A DNA stretch of 64,000 nt from Littorina saxatilis (lineage: Eukaryota > Mollusca > Gastropoda > Littorinimorpha > Littorinidae): assembly GCF_037325665.1 (NCBI RefSeq), contig NC_090246.1:20227600-20291599 (forward strand), in the 5' to 3' direction. A program made the position numbers and the translations under genes. Of this stretch, positions 48,601-57,206 are shown one piece after another (position 1 is the first letter of the stretch; every line of letters begins with the position of its first letter). The notes under the pieces are model-generated. The model saw nothing but the letters and a program-made list of their open reading frames with translations. It had not been told where the DNA came from and made no database searches.

Positions 48601-51600
48601 ACCCGCCCCCGGATTCGAGCCAGGGAGGAGAAGGAAACCTTCCCCCCAGGCTTGAAACCGGGAGGAGCTGAAGCCTGAGACTGAGGGCCGGACAACGGCG
48701 TCGAAGGGGGGGAAGCGTGTTCCACGGAAGGAGAAGGAGAAAGACGCTTTTTCTTTCCCCTCGACCTTCCCCGAACCTTCGACGGCGCAGCCCCGCCCGA
48801 AGTCCCAGGTTCAAGCCCAGCCTGTTTGAGCAAGCTCGCATTGAGCTTGCTCAAACAGGCTTTCTCCGCCCTCCCTCGCCGCAAACGCAAAGCGTTTGGG
48901 GAGGGAGAGTCGGAGCGCCGAAAGGTCCCCCTGTCCGTGCGCAAAACATGACGCTGTGCGCCCGGAGAAGGGTTGCCCCCGGCAGACTCTGGTTCCGTAG
49001 AACCAGAGCCCAAAACAAGACGAGACATCCTACCTCGCCCTGTACGTACCCTTAAAAAATCGAGAATTAACAAAATTCAAAGAAAATTAGGTCAATACTC
49101 AAGTGAATGAGGCGAAACGAGAAGCAGACGACCGGTCACCACGAAGTAGGACGGTAGGCACGCCGAGTCCGCCACACAACAACGGAGGCACAAGTTGGAA
49201 GAAAAACAACGTAGCCTCAAGCCAGAAGTGGAATAACACACAAAAATCCAACAGGTGGTAATCCACACAGAAAAGAAGACTCTAGAATCCAAAATAATCC
49301 GGGAGCGCAGCAGAAACACAGCCTACTGTCACGCGCGAAAAAAGAAAGAGGACGCGCCACCTACATCCTGTAAGGGGGAAGCACTCAGACAGTGCTTGGG
49401 ATCCACGGTGGCGCATGGTTATGGGAGATAATTGTACCCACGCAGCGTTTTGTCCAATTTTTTCGGCCTATAATAGATAATGTGCAAGAATAGTACTGTC
49501 GAGGTAAGTGTTATATTGACCGACATTTACAGAGCCCAAAGAAGGATAAGGGTCAATTTCAAAGCCACTTTTCCATATGAAGCGCCAACTTTATATGAAA
49601 ATGTGTTTAATAAACATCAAAGGACTGAGGTTGAACTTTCTGATAAGGGACATTTTAAACCTAGTCATTGTCACTTCAACGTTGTTCTCTAATATGCTTG
49701 GACTATAAGGTAAAGAACCTAGTGCAACATGACACACTTAGACGAAGACAGACTTATGGGCAGAATTGTACCTGCTTATATATATATCTAAAAAGACAGC
49801 AGTCTGCAAACATACCCCTAGTGTTAATATATAAGCCCTTTAAGGCTTCAAAAACATATCATTCAGACCTCCCCCACCCCCCCCAAATCAAAATTGGCAA
49901 ATCGTAGGCAACATCAAATTATTTACTTTATATGCAATTTTATCTCCCACTTTTGGAGCAGCAGTAAGGTCAGGGAAGAGTGAGTAATCTCGGTGAAGTG
50001 GGGTCACTGTCACTACCATCTCTCCGTTGTCCCTCTTTGGTTCCTGGTTGGATTGGCCCTCGTTGTTGCCGTTGGTTTGGGGCTGTGATATGTTCTGTTG
50101 GGATTCCAGGAAAAAAAAGCAGGTTTGCATAACCAAAAGAACCCAAGAAAATGTATCAACAGAATGGAGGGTTCATGCATGTACAACTGGGCAAATGTAG
50201 GCAGATGATAAAAGTCTTACATGAATCACTTAACAAATTCAACAAAAGCCTCACACACACACACACACCAGTTGCGGATTTAGGGGGGGCTAAGGGGACC
50301 CGGGCCCCCCCTTCAGGGAATAAAAAAAAAGAGAGAGAGAGAGAGAGAGATGATTAAATGACAGTTTCTGAGCTCAGGTGGCCCTAAATTGCTGCATTTT
50401 GCTTCCTTGAGAAAAATAAAATTCCGGACCCCCCAGCATCAATAAGGGCGCTCTGCGCCTTTAAGTTTGTGCAAAAAAGTTTGGGTGGGCCCCCCCTTCC
50501 TTAAGATCCTGGATCCGCCCTTGCACACACACGATAAGTTAAGGCAAAAACTGGATCAAGACTTTTTTCATGCCTAACATGGACTAACATGCCATGGTTG
50601 TACATGTTATTACAACAAGCAATTAACTTTTACCTGCACAATGGTGGACTTATTGGTGCAGACTGTGTTCAGCTGCTTTTGTTTGCTGAGTTCACGGGGT
50701 GGTGTTCCACTGTTGTCTATTTCTCCATACGCAGGAGTCCTCGTGTAGACCATGGCTCCATTGGCTAGGCGTCTGGATTTCACATAGGGAGGCATCTGCT
50801 CTCCGCGTTCCTGAGGTGACATCTTCAGGTGGTCAGATTGTGCAGTGCAAGCATAATAACAGTTGTGAATATTACTTTGCATACTACAACTACAGGTCCC
50901 ATTTTATATTTTAATCAAACATTCCACAAGTTCATTTTACCCACAAGAGTTCTTGAAATCCTACACATATTTATAATACACCAGAGAAAGCAATAATTAT
51001 TATCCTGCCCGACCCACACATCCCGGAGTGCTTGCAGCAACACACTAGAGACACATTTACAATTACATTAGACTAGTTAATCTCCAGTTTACAAATCCAG
51101 TCTTTATTCTAATTTACAAAGAACAAGTGTTTACCTGATGATGGTCTGTGTAGTGATACTGCTCAGGCAATGCTGATTTGGCATATGCTGCTGACTTTTT
51201 GTTTTTATTCCGCCTCTCATCCTTCCCCTTTCCTTGATAGTGTTGGTTAGTGTGCAAGTTCTCCTCACCATTTATAGCTTCACTGCTTTGCTCATAAGTA
51301 AAACTGCTCATGTCACTGTAATTGTTCAAATCCACACTCGCATCACCACCCAGACACGAGGCATCACCTGCATTGTTCACCGCCCCTGCTACTTGAAGGG
51401 TACCTGAAGTGAACGGCTCATTTGCACTGCTTCCTTTTGTTAAACTGGCCAGTTCGCTACCAGCATTTGCAATTGTTCCAGATACACTATTTGCTTCGTT
51501 GTCAACGCTCATCATGGCACAATCCTCGTCAGAGGAGAACACTATTTTCTTGCTTTTAGGTTGGTTCCATTTAGGCAGACGCAGAGGGGCTGGACTGGGA

Positions 51601-53345
51601 TTAATAACAGCCTTGTTCCTGCCGCTAGTGCTGTCATCTTTACACTCATCTTCCTGTGTTGTTTTCTTTTTCTTTCTTCTCCTTCTCTTCTTCTTTTCAC
51701 CGGCTGATGCATCAGCAAAAGACGAATTGTCTAGCATGGGTTCTGTTACTTTTACAGACCCTGAACCGTCCTTTAGCTCATCACCTTCCCCTGCTATTTC
51801 TTGATGTCCACTTTTGTACTCAGTTTCGATTAAACCCCTCTTGGTCGTGTTCTTTTCCTTGATGATCTCTTTTTCACTGTGTTTGTCTGCTTTGGAAGAA
51901 TGAGCTACATTTGCCAGGCACAAACTGTCGTCATCAGAAGCATCGCTGTCTTCTCGTTTCCTTTTTTCTTTCTTGTGCTTCTTGCTCTTCTTTTTCTCGG
52001 TTGGTTCTGAGGCATACAGGTCATCACCAGCTTCCTCTGCTGTGCGTATTGAAATGCACTCTGAGACAGATGAATCTCCATTGTCATCTCTCTGCTTCCT
52101 TTTTCGACGCTTCCTTTTTCGATGCTTCGCAGATAGTGTTGATGACCTGTGTGCAGATTCGCTGCTCCATTCCTTGAATCTGAAGAATAAGGTCACAATA
52201 TATACTGAATGGGTTATCATACAGTGAAAATTTGATAATGCACAATATCTCTGTCTGTCAGCTGCAGTTTTATCAGTTTATGAGAGCGATTGGGGCTGGG
52301 GGGTGTATCTCACAACAGCTAGTATGTACTGGGGAGATTATTCTTGTGTTACTCCTTTTAATGCTGAGTACAGTTCACGTACGTGAATATACCTACCCAC
52401 ATACGCTGATTAACAATAACACAGACACCCTAGCTTTTGGCAGCTTTGCTTCTTTTACAACAGAAGTCCATAAAAAGATGAGAAAAGTCTACAAACTGAC
52501 ATCTTAGCGTATAAAATCATGATTCATCATGTTGGTAATGTTGAACTTTAACGTTCCAGGGCGGTTTTCTACTACAATTTAAGGCTCTAATTTTGCAGAA
52601 ACTGCTTTTGTAAGCATAACAAGTCATTTTAGATACCTTGGAAGTTACTGAATGAACTGTATAGATCTATGCCTTTCATTTCATAACCCCACTAACTGAT
52701 CTCCTTAGAAATAGGAAAAAAGGCTAGGATCCAAAAATTCCTACCATTAAAATTTTTTAAATTCTGGGGCTGCGCTCTCTCGTTTTCGTTGCGACGATAA
52801 TCTAAATAGGTTCCTGCAATGTACCGATCCTGATCCTGATTTAGTATTACCAGTACCACATGAGTTTTAGAAGGAAACCATCGGCTTAATTTTGGAATAA
52901 AAATTAGACTATATTCTTAGGTTTGATCAAACTCAAAGAGACTTGCATTTAAATGATTTATAAATTAAAGAAAATGGCAACAAAAAAAAGAAGTCAATAG
53001 TGCCACTGGATTGTGGTCTCTGAATTTACAACGCTTATTTCAACATTACCCATGTCTTTTATAGAACACTAGTTGCTCTGGACATTAATTCCCTAGTAGC
53101 AGTCAAACTTACGGTATTTCGACGTACTCCACGTGCAGAGCATCATTGTCTCTCAGCAGTTCACACGATTCATCAGGAGGTAAAACACAACCGTCAAGCA
53201 ACAGATTCGTAACTGTGACGTTTCTGCATTGCTGTTGAATTCTTTCCTGGATGTCAACTATACATGGACATTTCCTGACGTCAACAAACATCCAGAAAGG
53301 TTGTGTGTTGTCCAACAGAATTTTTATTCTGCACTTGCCCGCCAT
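33648..53345 (-). CDS. COIL: Coilin
   Basis: Eight coding exons: 53113-53345, 51135-52179, 50634-50810, 49927-50094, 35361-35408, 34893-34968, 34136-34191, 33648-33701 (TGA at 33648-33650). Phases agree and give about 618 codons, close to human coilin (576). Residues 1-80 are the coilin N-terminal self-association fold; LPPDESCELLRDNDALHVE matches the vertebrate LPPAES...RDND signature. The second exon (348 codons) is Lys/Arg/Ser/Glu-rich with several basic runs, as expected for nuclear and nucleolar targeting. RDYSLFPDLTAAPKVGDKIA, the next exon (VLELGENYAPGISDYK) and the following two form the C-terminal atypical Tudor domain. Coilin scaffolds Cajal bodies and binds snRNP components (family knowledge). 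The acceptor of the third exon is uncertain: 50810 or 50822. The fourth intron is 14.5 kb because of nested mobile elements. Confidence 0.95.
35660..36286. mobile_element. PIF/Harbinger-like MITE
   Basis: The inverted ends AGCCTCGGTCATACAGGCGA and, at the right, CGCATGTGTGACAGCCCTC (inverse) are flanked by TTA (35657-35659, 36287-36289). It is 627 bp with no transposase. Confidence 0.7.
37926..38742. mobile_element. pogo/Tigger-like element nested in the piggyBac-like element
   Basis: The inverted tips CAGTGGTCGCCGGTTAATAT are flanked by TA (37924-37925, 38743-38744). It is 817 bp with a partial transposase frame. Confidence 0.85.
37973..38299 (-). pseudogene. pogo-type transposase N-terminus (CENP-B-type helix-turn-helix), truncated
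   Basis: The frame of 108 codons includes RTAQEKLELIDKFKALPSCS and AAQLGVNRGFLTNILKNE, the psq/CENP-B N-terminal DNA-binding pattern. The DDE catalytic part is absent, so this is an internally deleted, nonautonomous copy. Confidence 0.75.
38828..39103 (-). pseudogene. piggyBac transposase N-terminal acidic remnant
   Basis: A 91-codon frame with an acidic run (DLSDDDSGDDILDSGDDFVP), typical of the disordered N-terminus of piggyBac transposases. The catalytic domain is missing. The call leans on the TTAA termini around it. Confidence 0.5.
39846..40487. other. Spacer of the foldback element
   Basis: About 640 bp with repeated GACCTTGACCTT-type motifs in both orientations. No gene is seen. Confidence 0.6.
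42584..42680. repeat. Internal complementary region of the DIRS element
   Basis: It is the inverse of the left tip (42317-42373) joined at 42640/42641 to the inverse of the right tip (49480-49520). This fixes both element ends and is a hallmark of DIRS replication through circular joining. Confidence 0.9.
42818..43891 (-). CDS. DIRS tyrosine recombinase
   Basis: The recombinase domain begins around the Met codon at 43891, within a longer open frame that extends to 46060. ATCRRLSGIQAL holds the first catalytic Arg region, and IRAHEIRAIGSSLA with the later HYMRD block form the C-terminal catalytic part. Family: DIRS YR. Confidence 0.88.
   Translation of the reverse strand: MALVRSKLLALGLHKSSVEFSLNAKRRSTNQLYDLRWRAWASFALSKGIKPLYPSTQDLANFLVEVYQKKSLSSKTLLGYKSAITSTIAAATGRRPEHLISSSLIANVLSGISNAAVSKPRVSFPKWDVFLVLKLLRSKEFEPLAGISIKFLTFKTVFLIALATCRRLSGIQALSGLEFDIEFTTHQVTLAFLPDFRAKNQNASELSKPVVIQALAPTLEHDDPDRFLCPVRALRVYLDRTRSFRSSKRSLFVSLNPKYQSDISRQTLARWLTLLIKQAYVHAQVDVVPDIRAHEIRAIGSSLAHVRGASLQSIMAVAFWKTPATFINHYMRDFSSLRLDQSYGIAKAVVASMVTSV
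43858..45795 (-). CDS. DIRS reverse transcriptase-RNase H
   Basis: An open frame of 645 codons. The RT fingers and palm (VPKKDGRFRPVLDLSTLN; the YLDDW catalytic box) are followed by RNase H (LFLYTDASTRGWGA, HGDNTTCL, ALADILSRG). It is in the DIRS arrangement and is followed by the recombinase frame. Confidence 0.92.
   Translation of the reverse strand: MSPGPTLTPPQVAPLSSVGSLFRARDMWGRLVSNQFILRVVGSGFSLPLSSQPPLSALPLTFPPPRDPARWQALQDEVNSLVEKKAVYPLSQPSPGFYSRLFTVPKKDGRFRPVLDLSTLNLYLRRCKFKMETPSSVRLAIRPNDWATSVDLQDAYFHILVAPGYRHLLRFVWEGTVFEFRALPFGLSLAPLIFTKVVKELAALVRAQGVRLRQYLDDWLTLAQSRDQCLQHTRQVLERTHALGFQIQWHKSDLVPAQQFCYLGMAFDTVLYTVSPSPDRILSLRRKILSIQACRAVPHRRLAELLGSMESVALLLPLARLHKRPLQRAVADRTSRPLDYTELVQIGPWFHEAVVQWLDPIWLNSAVPIQPRRPSLFLYTDASTRGWGAHLDLHEAQGVWTQEESLLHINFLELEAVRRALLEFRLLIRDQDVLVHGDNTTCLAYLRHQGGTNSRSLSLLAEEILLWCQTNQVRMSVQFVPGKLNALADILSRGDQVLPTEWTIAHNVLRRLWARWDRPLIDLFATRFSARLPRYVSPFRDTNAFHVDAFTLSWRLLDAYAYPPTSLIPRVLAKYLQERPRLILVAPYWPTAPWFPDLRGLTHVDPLPLNLDGGSLLQPRSGLPHPRPESLCLTAWLLCAPNCLH
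45792..49073 (-). CDS. DIRS gag-like ORF1
   Basis: An open frame of 1093 codons, Ser/Pro/Gly-rich. It has a Gly-Pro tandem-repeat tract in the middle, a conserved helical region toward the C-terminus and a basic C-terminal tail. It is assigned by position upstream of RT and by this composition. It overlaps the RT frame by a few bases. Confidence 0.8.
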   Translation of the reverse strand: MLILDFLRVRTGRGRMSRLVLGSGSTEPESAGGNPSPGAQRHVLRTDRGTFRRSDSPSPNALRLRRGRAEKACLSKLNASLLKQAGLEPGTSGGAAPSKVRGRSRGKKKRLSPSPSVEHASPPSTPLSGPQSQASAPPGFKPGGKVSFSSLARIRGRVDSQPSLGVGESDLGATGETQVSTSFFSGASPVPSSVSTAVEARRDTGPPLNSLAGSSTAVSTVVSDSWGGRSEEMTGSMNSLPAGVGMRIDPVQGGPVGAGVSGIVPTTTATTVPSDVRVTGGCPSMKRSGRLVTGRGGVRQNVVLLSNGQGDGNIVSVAQTDTSDRTVLTPRHSLASGVRVTDGPDQGSGTVQAYGSGSNRTHGSRLDLTSGFGPDGTHGTGPYRTLGSGAGQYLWPLPDPRTYGSGWYGTGPVVRSGPDHPTTSVGPGGLAPNRDTPDHRTYGSGWYGTGPVVRSGPDHPTTSVGPGGLAPNRNTPDHRTYGSGWYGVSTSGPNHPNTFVGTDGSVPNGTSGWYGTGPDHRTGPDHRNTGPLDRTGPDHRNTGPPDRTGSAPPTGPDHFFSDQTRWVPVQSINGGGSLAGLTQQSQGFCCSLPSAAGDVSSLGQGSSRPLASVGVSSQSTSSLSAPPPQASYTPAVEELSGSEEESESEDDGEEDQGRPEVNTDPLPLPVSDGTSEAMLRTFQQYMTDITRRLDATDASLKRLSSSVPNPSVDTQDVESEDERQEALPRTARRTFEQFQDVLPSDALSSLESASARAREAHAASAGGSFYERSGRQQFAFHPSLSATVEAAAHRLRSTDSRANATYVPREDADSVPCFPSGGAPPLFPRVQSVSSLPFPFDSRTLPFQTSSVQGGADGDVFVGEVPSVKKVELSSASFHNLEATVSSIVEAQSQALTWMSTLSTLLDPPDRAESDSTRVLDTVRVDRALHAVRSCVTTAAELAIGTRVHLLALFRDHFLATSLVPPDMRKSLRNTFPQPSSLFHPGTVRSVVESTRQRNTDSLMVGLAASATSAGSKRSATVTSSSQPQKKKKKKPVSLPPSSSSQAPVAFPPAAPASRAPKRKKKGAQTGKGKQHHQGGGRKPAPARQQNFQ
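47390..48050 (-). repeat. Gly-Pro tandem repeat tract in DIRS ORF1
   Basis: GGTCCGGT-type short repeats and a longer unit of about 111 bp (encoding TYGSGWYGTGPVVRSGPDH) occur two to three times. It is open in other frames on both strands because of its repeat composition. Confidence 0.85.
50269..50523. mobile_element. hAT-like MITE
   Basis: The ends CAGTTGCGGATTTAGG and CCTGGATCCGCCCTTG are inverted. The flanks are (CA)n, so the 8-bp duplication is ambiguous. It lies in a coilin intron. Confidence 0.6.
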
Positions 53346-54026
53346 GTTTCTTTCGATTTAAAACATCTGTTTACCGTAACTGTACACAATTTACAAAATA
53401 AGGTAATTGTGCAGATTCCAGTTCGTCGTGTGGGTTTGCTAACGAATATCATACAATTCTGCTTAACTTTCCTCAGAAACATTACTATATTGATTTATGT
53501 ATTTTATAAGCTTTGGTACTTGTCATGGATTACATTCAACGTTTTGCTTTGTTTTTGATTTTTAGTTGAAGACGAAATTTACGGTCTCCATTTCAAAAGA
53601 GCATCAACATGGCCACTTCCAATGTATTGCACGCGATTCTCTGCTATCGTGAAATAACTTGATTTTCTGAGACACCACGAATAGCAGTTCGAACGAAGAC
53701 GGACATAAAGGTAGCAAAACGTCTCTGTTTGAGATGGCATGGTTTATAAAGGAATTTAAAGTATGATTGTTTGCTCTGTGCAGTTTCCCAGATGGCACAT
53801 GTCGCATGATATAATTTGGCAGCGAGACTGAAGACTTGATCTACATCAGTATGTGCTGTTGTGGATACACTTTTTGATGTTTATAAATGAAGATTTGTTC
53901 TGTATGTGCCTTTGACAAAATATAAAGAGATCTTCAGTTTTAATTGTTTTTTTACAATAGCAATCCAATCCAAATCAATTTTCTAAGCCTATAACTAGCT
54001 TAAGTATAACAAATTAATAATCTGTT
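53346..54026. promoter_or_regulatory. Divergent upstream region of coilin (minus) and RRN3 (plus)
   Basis: The coilin ATG is at 53345 on the minus strand and the first RRN3 coding exon is at 59476 on the plus strand. The sequence between the coilin ATG and the first mobile element at 54027 is unique-looking and AT-rich. A possible donor for an RRN3 5' untranslated exon is AAAG|GTAGCA near 53710. No TATA box stands out. A shared promoter is inferred from geometry only. Confidence 0.4.
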
Positions 54027-55241
54027 AGGGGAAAGGCTCCTAAGGCAAACAAAAAAAATTAGGTGTGGTTACGGTAACATAGCCAAAAAAAATAGGGTAG
54101 GTAGGTAGGCAATCACTTTTTTTTTTTTTACTCTTTTTTCTAATGTGTACAAATTAAACCTACCGTACTTTCCGGGTGACAAGGCGCTTTGTTATCTAAG
54201 ACGCACCCCCTTCTTTTAAAAAAAAATTTGTAATCCAGTCACCCATTGGACGCAGGGGGCCAATAGGGCGCACCAAAATGACCCAGTTTTTGCCATGAGA
54301 GGTGGTTCCCCTGTCATATGACGGTTTTTCAATTTTGAGGCAAAAACGTGTCTTTGAACTTTAAAAATATTCAGAGCTTCACACAGTGCTCCGATTGTAC
54401 TGAAATTCGGGTTAATGTCTTCTTCAAAATGTCCTTAGAAAACTGGTCAAGAGTTTTGCGTTATTTGTGTGTTTACCTTATACCTTTTAAGGCCAAATAG
54501 TAAGCGAGGGTGTCAAAAAATGGGTGTCTTTTGGTTAGAAGGCAAAATTTCAAATGTCTGTAGATCGTCAGAAAAAAATCGTACATGAATGAAAAAATAT
54601 TCAAAAAATTGTTTTTTAGAACACTAACCGATCTGTGAGCAGCTTTTTTAATGTCCTTTTATACTTTATTTATGAAACGAAAATAAAAGAGCAAAAAATG
54701 CTGTCTTCACTTTTTATGTCCGTCGTGTCACGTTTACTGAACGCGACTGAAAAACAATGACGGGTCCCTTTTTTCGTAATTTTAAATGTAACCAAGATCG
54801 CGTCCCTTTTGTCGCCTCCTTTCAGAAAAAAACTATCGCCGCGTGGCCTTTACGTCTTATTTTATTGGTGTCCTGAAGTTGTCAAAGTGAGTATTAAAAA
54901 TATTTTATGTCCATCGTGTCACGGGGTGTGTGATAGTGATTAAAACTTGAAATGTGCTCAAATCACATTCAATACATGGGACTTTGGGACACTTAACTAT
55001 CTAGATTTGAAATTGCAATCAAATTTGGAACAGGGAGCATTCATAATTTTTTTTGTTGAAATTTGTCCATCGTGTCACGGTCCATCGTGTCACGATCTCA
55101 GTCGTGACACGATGGACACAATTGTGACACAACGGACATATTCGTGTGTCTTGTTCGATGTAATTCAGTTATTATGTATAGGCGATGAAATGGGCTAGGT
55201 ATACACCTGACAATGTAAGCATGTAGATCTAGTGATACATA

Positions 55242-56847
55242 CACTCTTCAAAAAAAGTTAAGGATCGGTTGAAAAAACGGATCTAATTATAAAAAATTGC
55301 CAAAAAATTAAACATCGACATAATAATCAAAAGATTAATGTGTTTGAATTAACAAATGAACAATGAGTCTTGACCTAGAATTTTGTTTGGCAGGCAGAGT
55401 TATTTCCCTTTGTGTGACTTCTCAAAAGTTTCTGCATTTTGGAAGAAAAAGGGTGGTTTTTTATAGCCCCATGAAGTTTGCGGAACGCATGCCAGGGCAA
55501 AAGGTTGTGATGCACGTGCTACAACAGGGTCCTGGCTATTAACATCGCTCACCACCTTGTATTTAAAGGTTGACACGCTGACACAATTATGCACAGTAGC
55601 AACATGCCCCCACGAAGAAAACTGAGCGATTTGGATAGAGCAAGGGCAATAGGATGGCTACAAGACAGTGTTGCTGCCAGGCAAGTGGCCCCAAGGCTTG
55701 CAGTGGCTCCCTCTGTCATCATTAGACTAAAACAGAGATTCCACGCAGCTGGAAGAGTGCAGGAGCGACAACGTTCTCGTCGGCCCAGAGTCACCACACA
55801 AAGAGAGGATCGCTTCATTCAGAGGCAGGCCATGCAACAAAGAATGGCTACGGCAAACAACATTAGGCAACGCCTACAAGCTACCACGGCAACACTGTTG
55901 TTAGTGGTCAGACGATCCGAAACCGCTTACACAACTTTGGCTTGCGTGCAAGGCGTCCAGTCCGAGGAACAACCCTGACTGCTAATCACCGAGCAGCTCG
56001 CCGAGCCTGGTGCACTCAACATGTGAGGTGGCAACGTCAGCAGTGGGCTCAGGTGTTGTTTACAGATGAGTCCCGCTTTTGCTTGGAACCTGCTGATGGT
56101 CGCATCCGAGTGTGGAGGCGTCGCGGAGAGCGCTTTGCAGAAGGCGCTGTTCTGGAACGACAGCGTTTTGGCGGAGACTCTGTGATGGTCTGGGGAGGGA
56201 TCAGCACACGTCAAAGGACACCTCTGTACCATGTAGTGGGCAACTTGACCGTTGTCCGCTACCAGAATGAGATCCTGCAACCCCTGGTCATTCCAGCCCT
56301 CCAAGCGATCGGCCCTCGTGCGATTCTTCAGGATGACAACGCACCTCCCCATCGCTCTGCAGCTGTAAACACCTTCATCCAGCAGGCCAGGGTCAACAGG
56401 ATGATGTGGCCAGCCAACAGCTCGGACCTGAACCCCATAGAGCACATGTGGGACGAGCTTTGTTGTCGGGTACAGCAACATCACCCTCCTCCTGCCAATC
56501 TGGGTCAACTGCTGCAATGGCTCCAGCAGGAGTGGAATGGAGTTCCCAGAGCATTCATATGCAACCTGATCCACTCCATGCGCCAACGATGTGTTGAATG
56601 CCTGGCACACAACGGAGGGCACACGCGTTATTGACACTGATTCACATTGTTGTGAATTCCATTTTCGAGGGTTGTCACGTTTGACACACTCTAGCTAAAT
56701 TGTCGCTGCCGCGTTCGATCTTTGCTTTGTTTGTCATTACTCCTTGGTTGTTCAATTATATAATTTTAAAAAAAAAAAGAATTCGGTCCTGTCTGTTATG
56801 TGTGGCGTGCTTGTAAAAAAGTTATCCTTGACTTTTTTTGAAGAGTG
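55242..56847 (+). mobile_element. Tc1-like DNA transposon 2
   Basis: The inverted tips CACTCTTCAAAAAAAGTTAA and its inverse are flanked by TA (55240-55241, 56848-56849). It is 1.6 kb with a DD34E transposase pseudogene. It differs in family from transposon 1. Confidence 0.92.
55589..56634 (+). pseudogene. Tc1 transposase with a frameshift near 55900
   Basis: The N-terminal frame (MPPRRKLSDLDRARAIGWLQ from 55604) reads the helix-turn-helix. Near 55900 the reading moves by one base and continues in the frame RARRPVRGTTLTANHRAARR to the stop at 56634. Catalytic residues are D in FTDESRF, D in LQDDNAPPH and E in NPIEHMWDE, 34 residues apart. One frameshift, otherwise near full length. Confidence 0.9.
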
Positions 56848-56849
56848 TA

Positions 56850-57206
56850 GAAGGAATTCGACCGGAAGATTATCTTGGGCGTTGGGTGTTTGTCGCTTAC
56901 GACAAGATGGCATATCCCGGTCTAGTGGTAGACGTTGACAATGGAGAATACCTGGTGGACTGCTTGCACCAACTTGGAAAGGACAATTGTTTCTTTTCAC
57001 CAAGAATGAAGGACACACTATGGTACCCCCATGAAGATATTCTGGCTGTCATCTCTGAGCCAGTTCAAAAAGATGGCTTCTCTGATCATTACACTGTAGA
57101 TCTATTTGTATGGAATCATGTGCAAGAGAAGCTTTTCCGGAGACACACCCCGTTGCAGTCTAATGTGTTCACTCAACCTAGAGCTCGCTATCATAACAGA
57201 CATTAA
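56850..57206 (+). CDS. Tudor/SH3-like domain fragment, unrecognised protein
   Basis: The frame begins just after Tc1 transposon 2 (EGIRPEDYLGRWVFVAYDKM) and ends at 57206. GRWVFVAYDKMAYPGLVVDV and the following LWYPHEDILAVI resemble small beta-barrel (Tudor/chromo-like) modules found near the C-terminus of invertebrate transposon-associated proteins. The reading upstream of the Tc1 is closed, so it probably starts at a splice acceptor (ACATAG near 56850). Function unknown; it could be the tail of a transposase or a captured host domain. Confidence 0.4.
   Translation, partial: EGIRPEDYLGRWVFVAYDKMAYPGLVVDVDNGEYLVDCLHQLGKDNCFFSPRMKDTLWYPHEDILAVISEPVQKDGFSDHYTVDLFVWNHVQEKLFRRHTPLQSNVFTQPRARYHNRH

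Larger units (their letters stand above)
42317..49520 (-). mobile_element. DIRS-type tyrosine-recombinase retrotransposon, looks whole
   Basis: It is 7.2 kb. The terminal inverted repeats are about 42317-42523 and 49340-49520, and the internal complementary region is at 42584-42680. It has three long open frames on the minus strand (gag-like, RT/RNase H, tyrosine recombinase). It sits in the right foldback arm with no target duplication, as expected for DIRS. All three frames look open; no break is evident to me. Probably young. Confidence 0.93.
36290..49710. mobile_element. Large foldback element, superfamily unknown
   Basis: Two inverted arms of about 2 kb: left about 36290-39845 (less the 1.53-kb insertion at 37775-39304) and right about 40488-42316 continued at 49521-49710. 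A spacer of about 0.65 kb is rich in GACCTTGACCTT motifs. Arms differ by only scattered substitutions. Tips resemble TTATAGTCCAAGC. No target duplication or recognisable protein is seen. Confidence 0.75.
35409..49926 (-). other. Coilin intron 4 (14.5 kb), filled by nested mobile elements
   Basis: The intron joins the exons at 49927-50094 and 35361-35408 in phase 0. Nearly all its length is a MITE plus the foldback with DIRS, piggyBac-like and pogo-like insertions. Confidence 0.9.
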
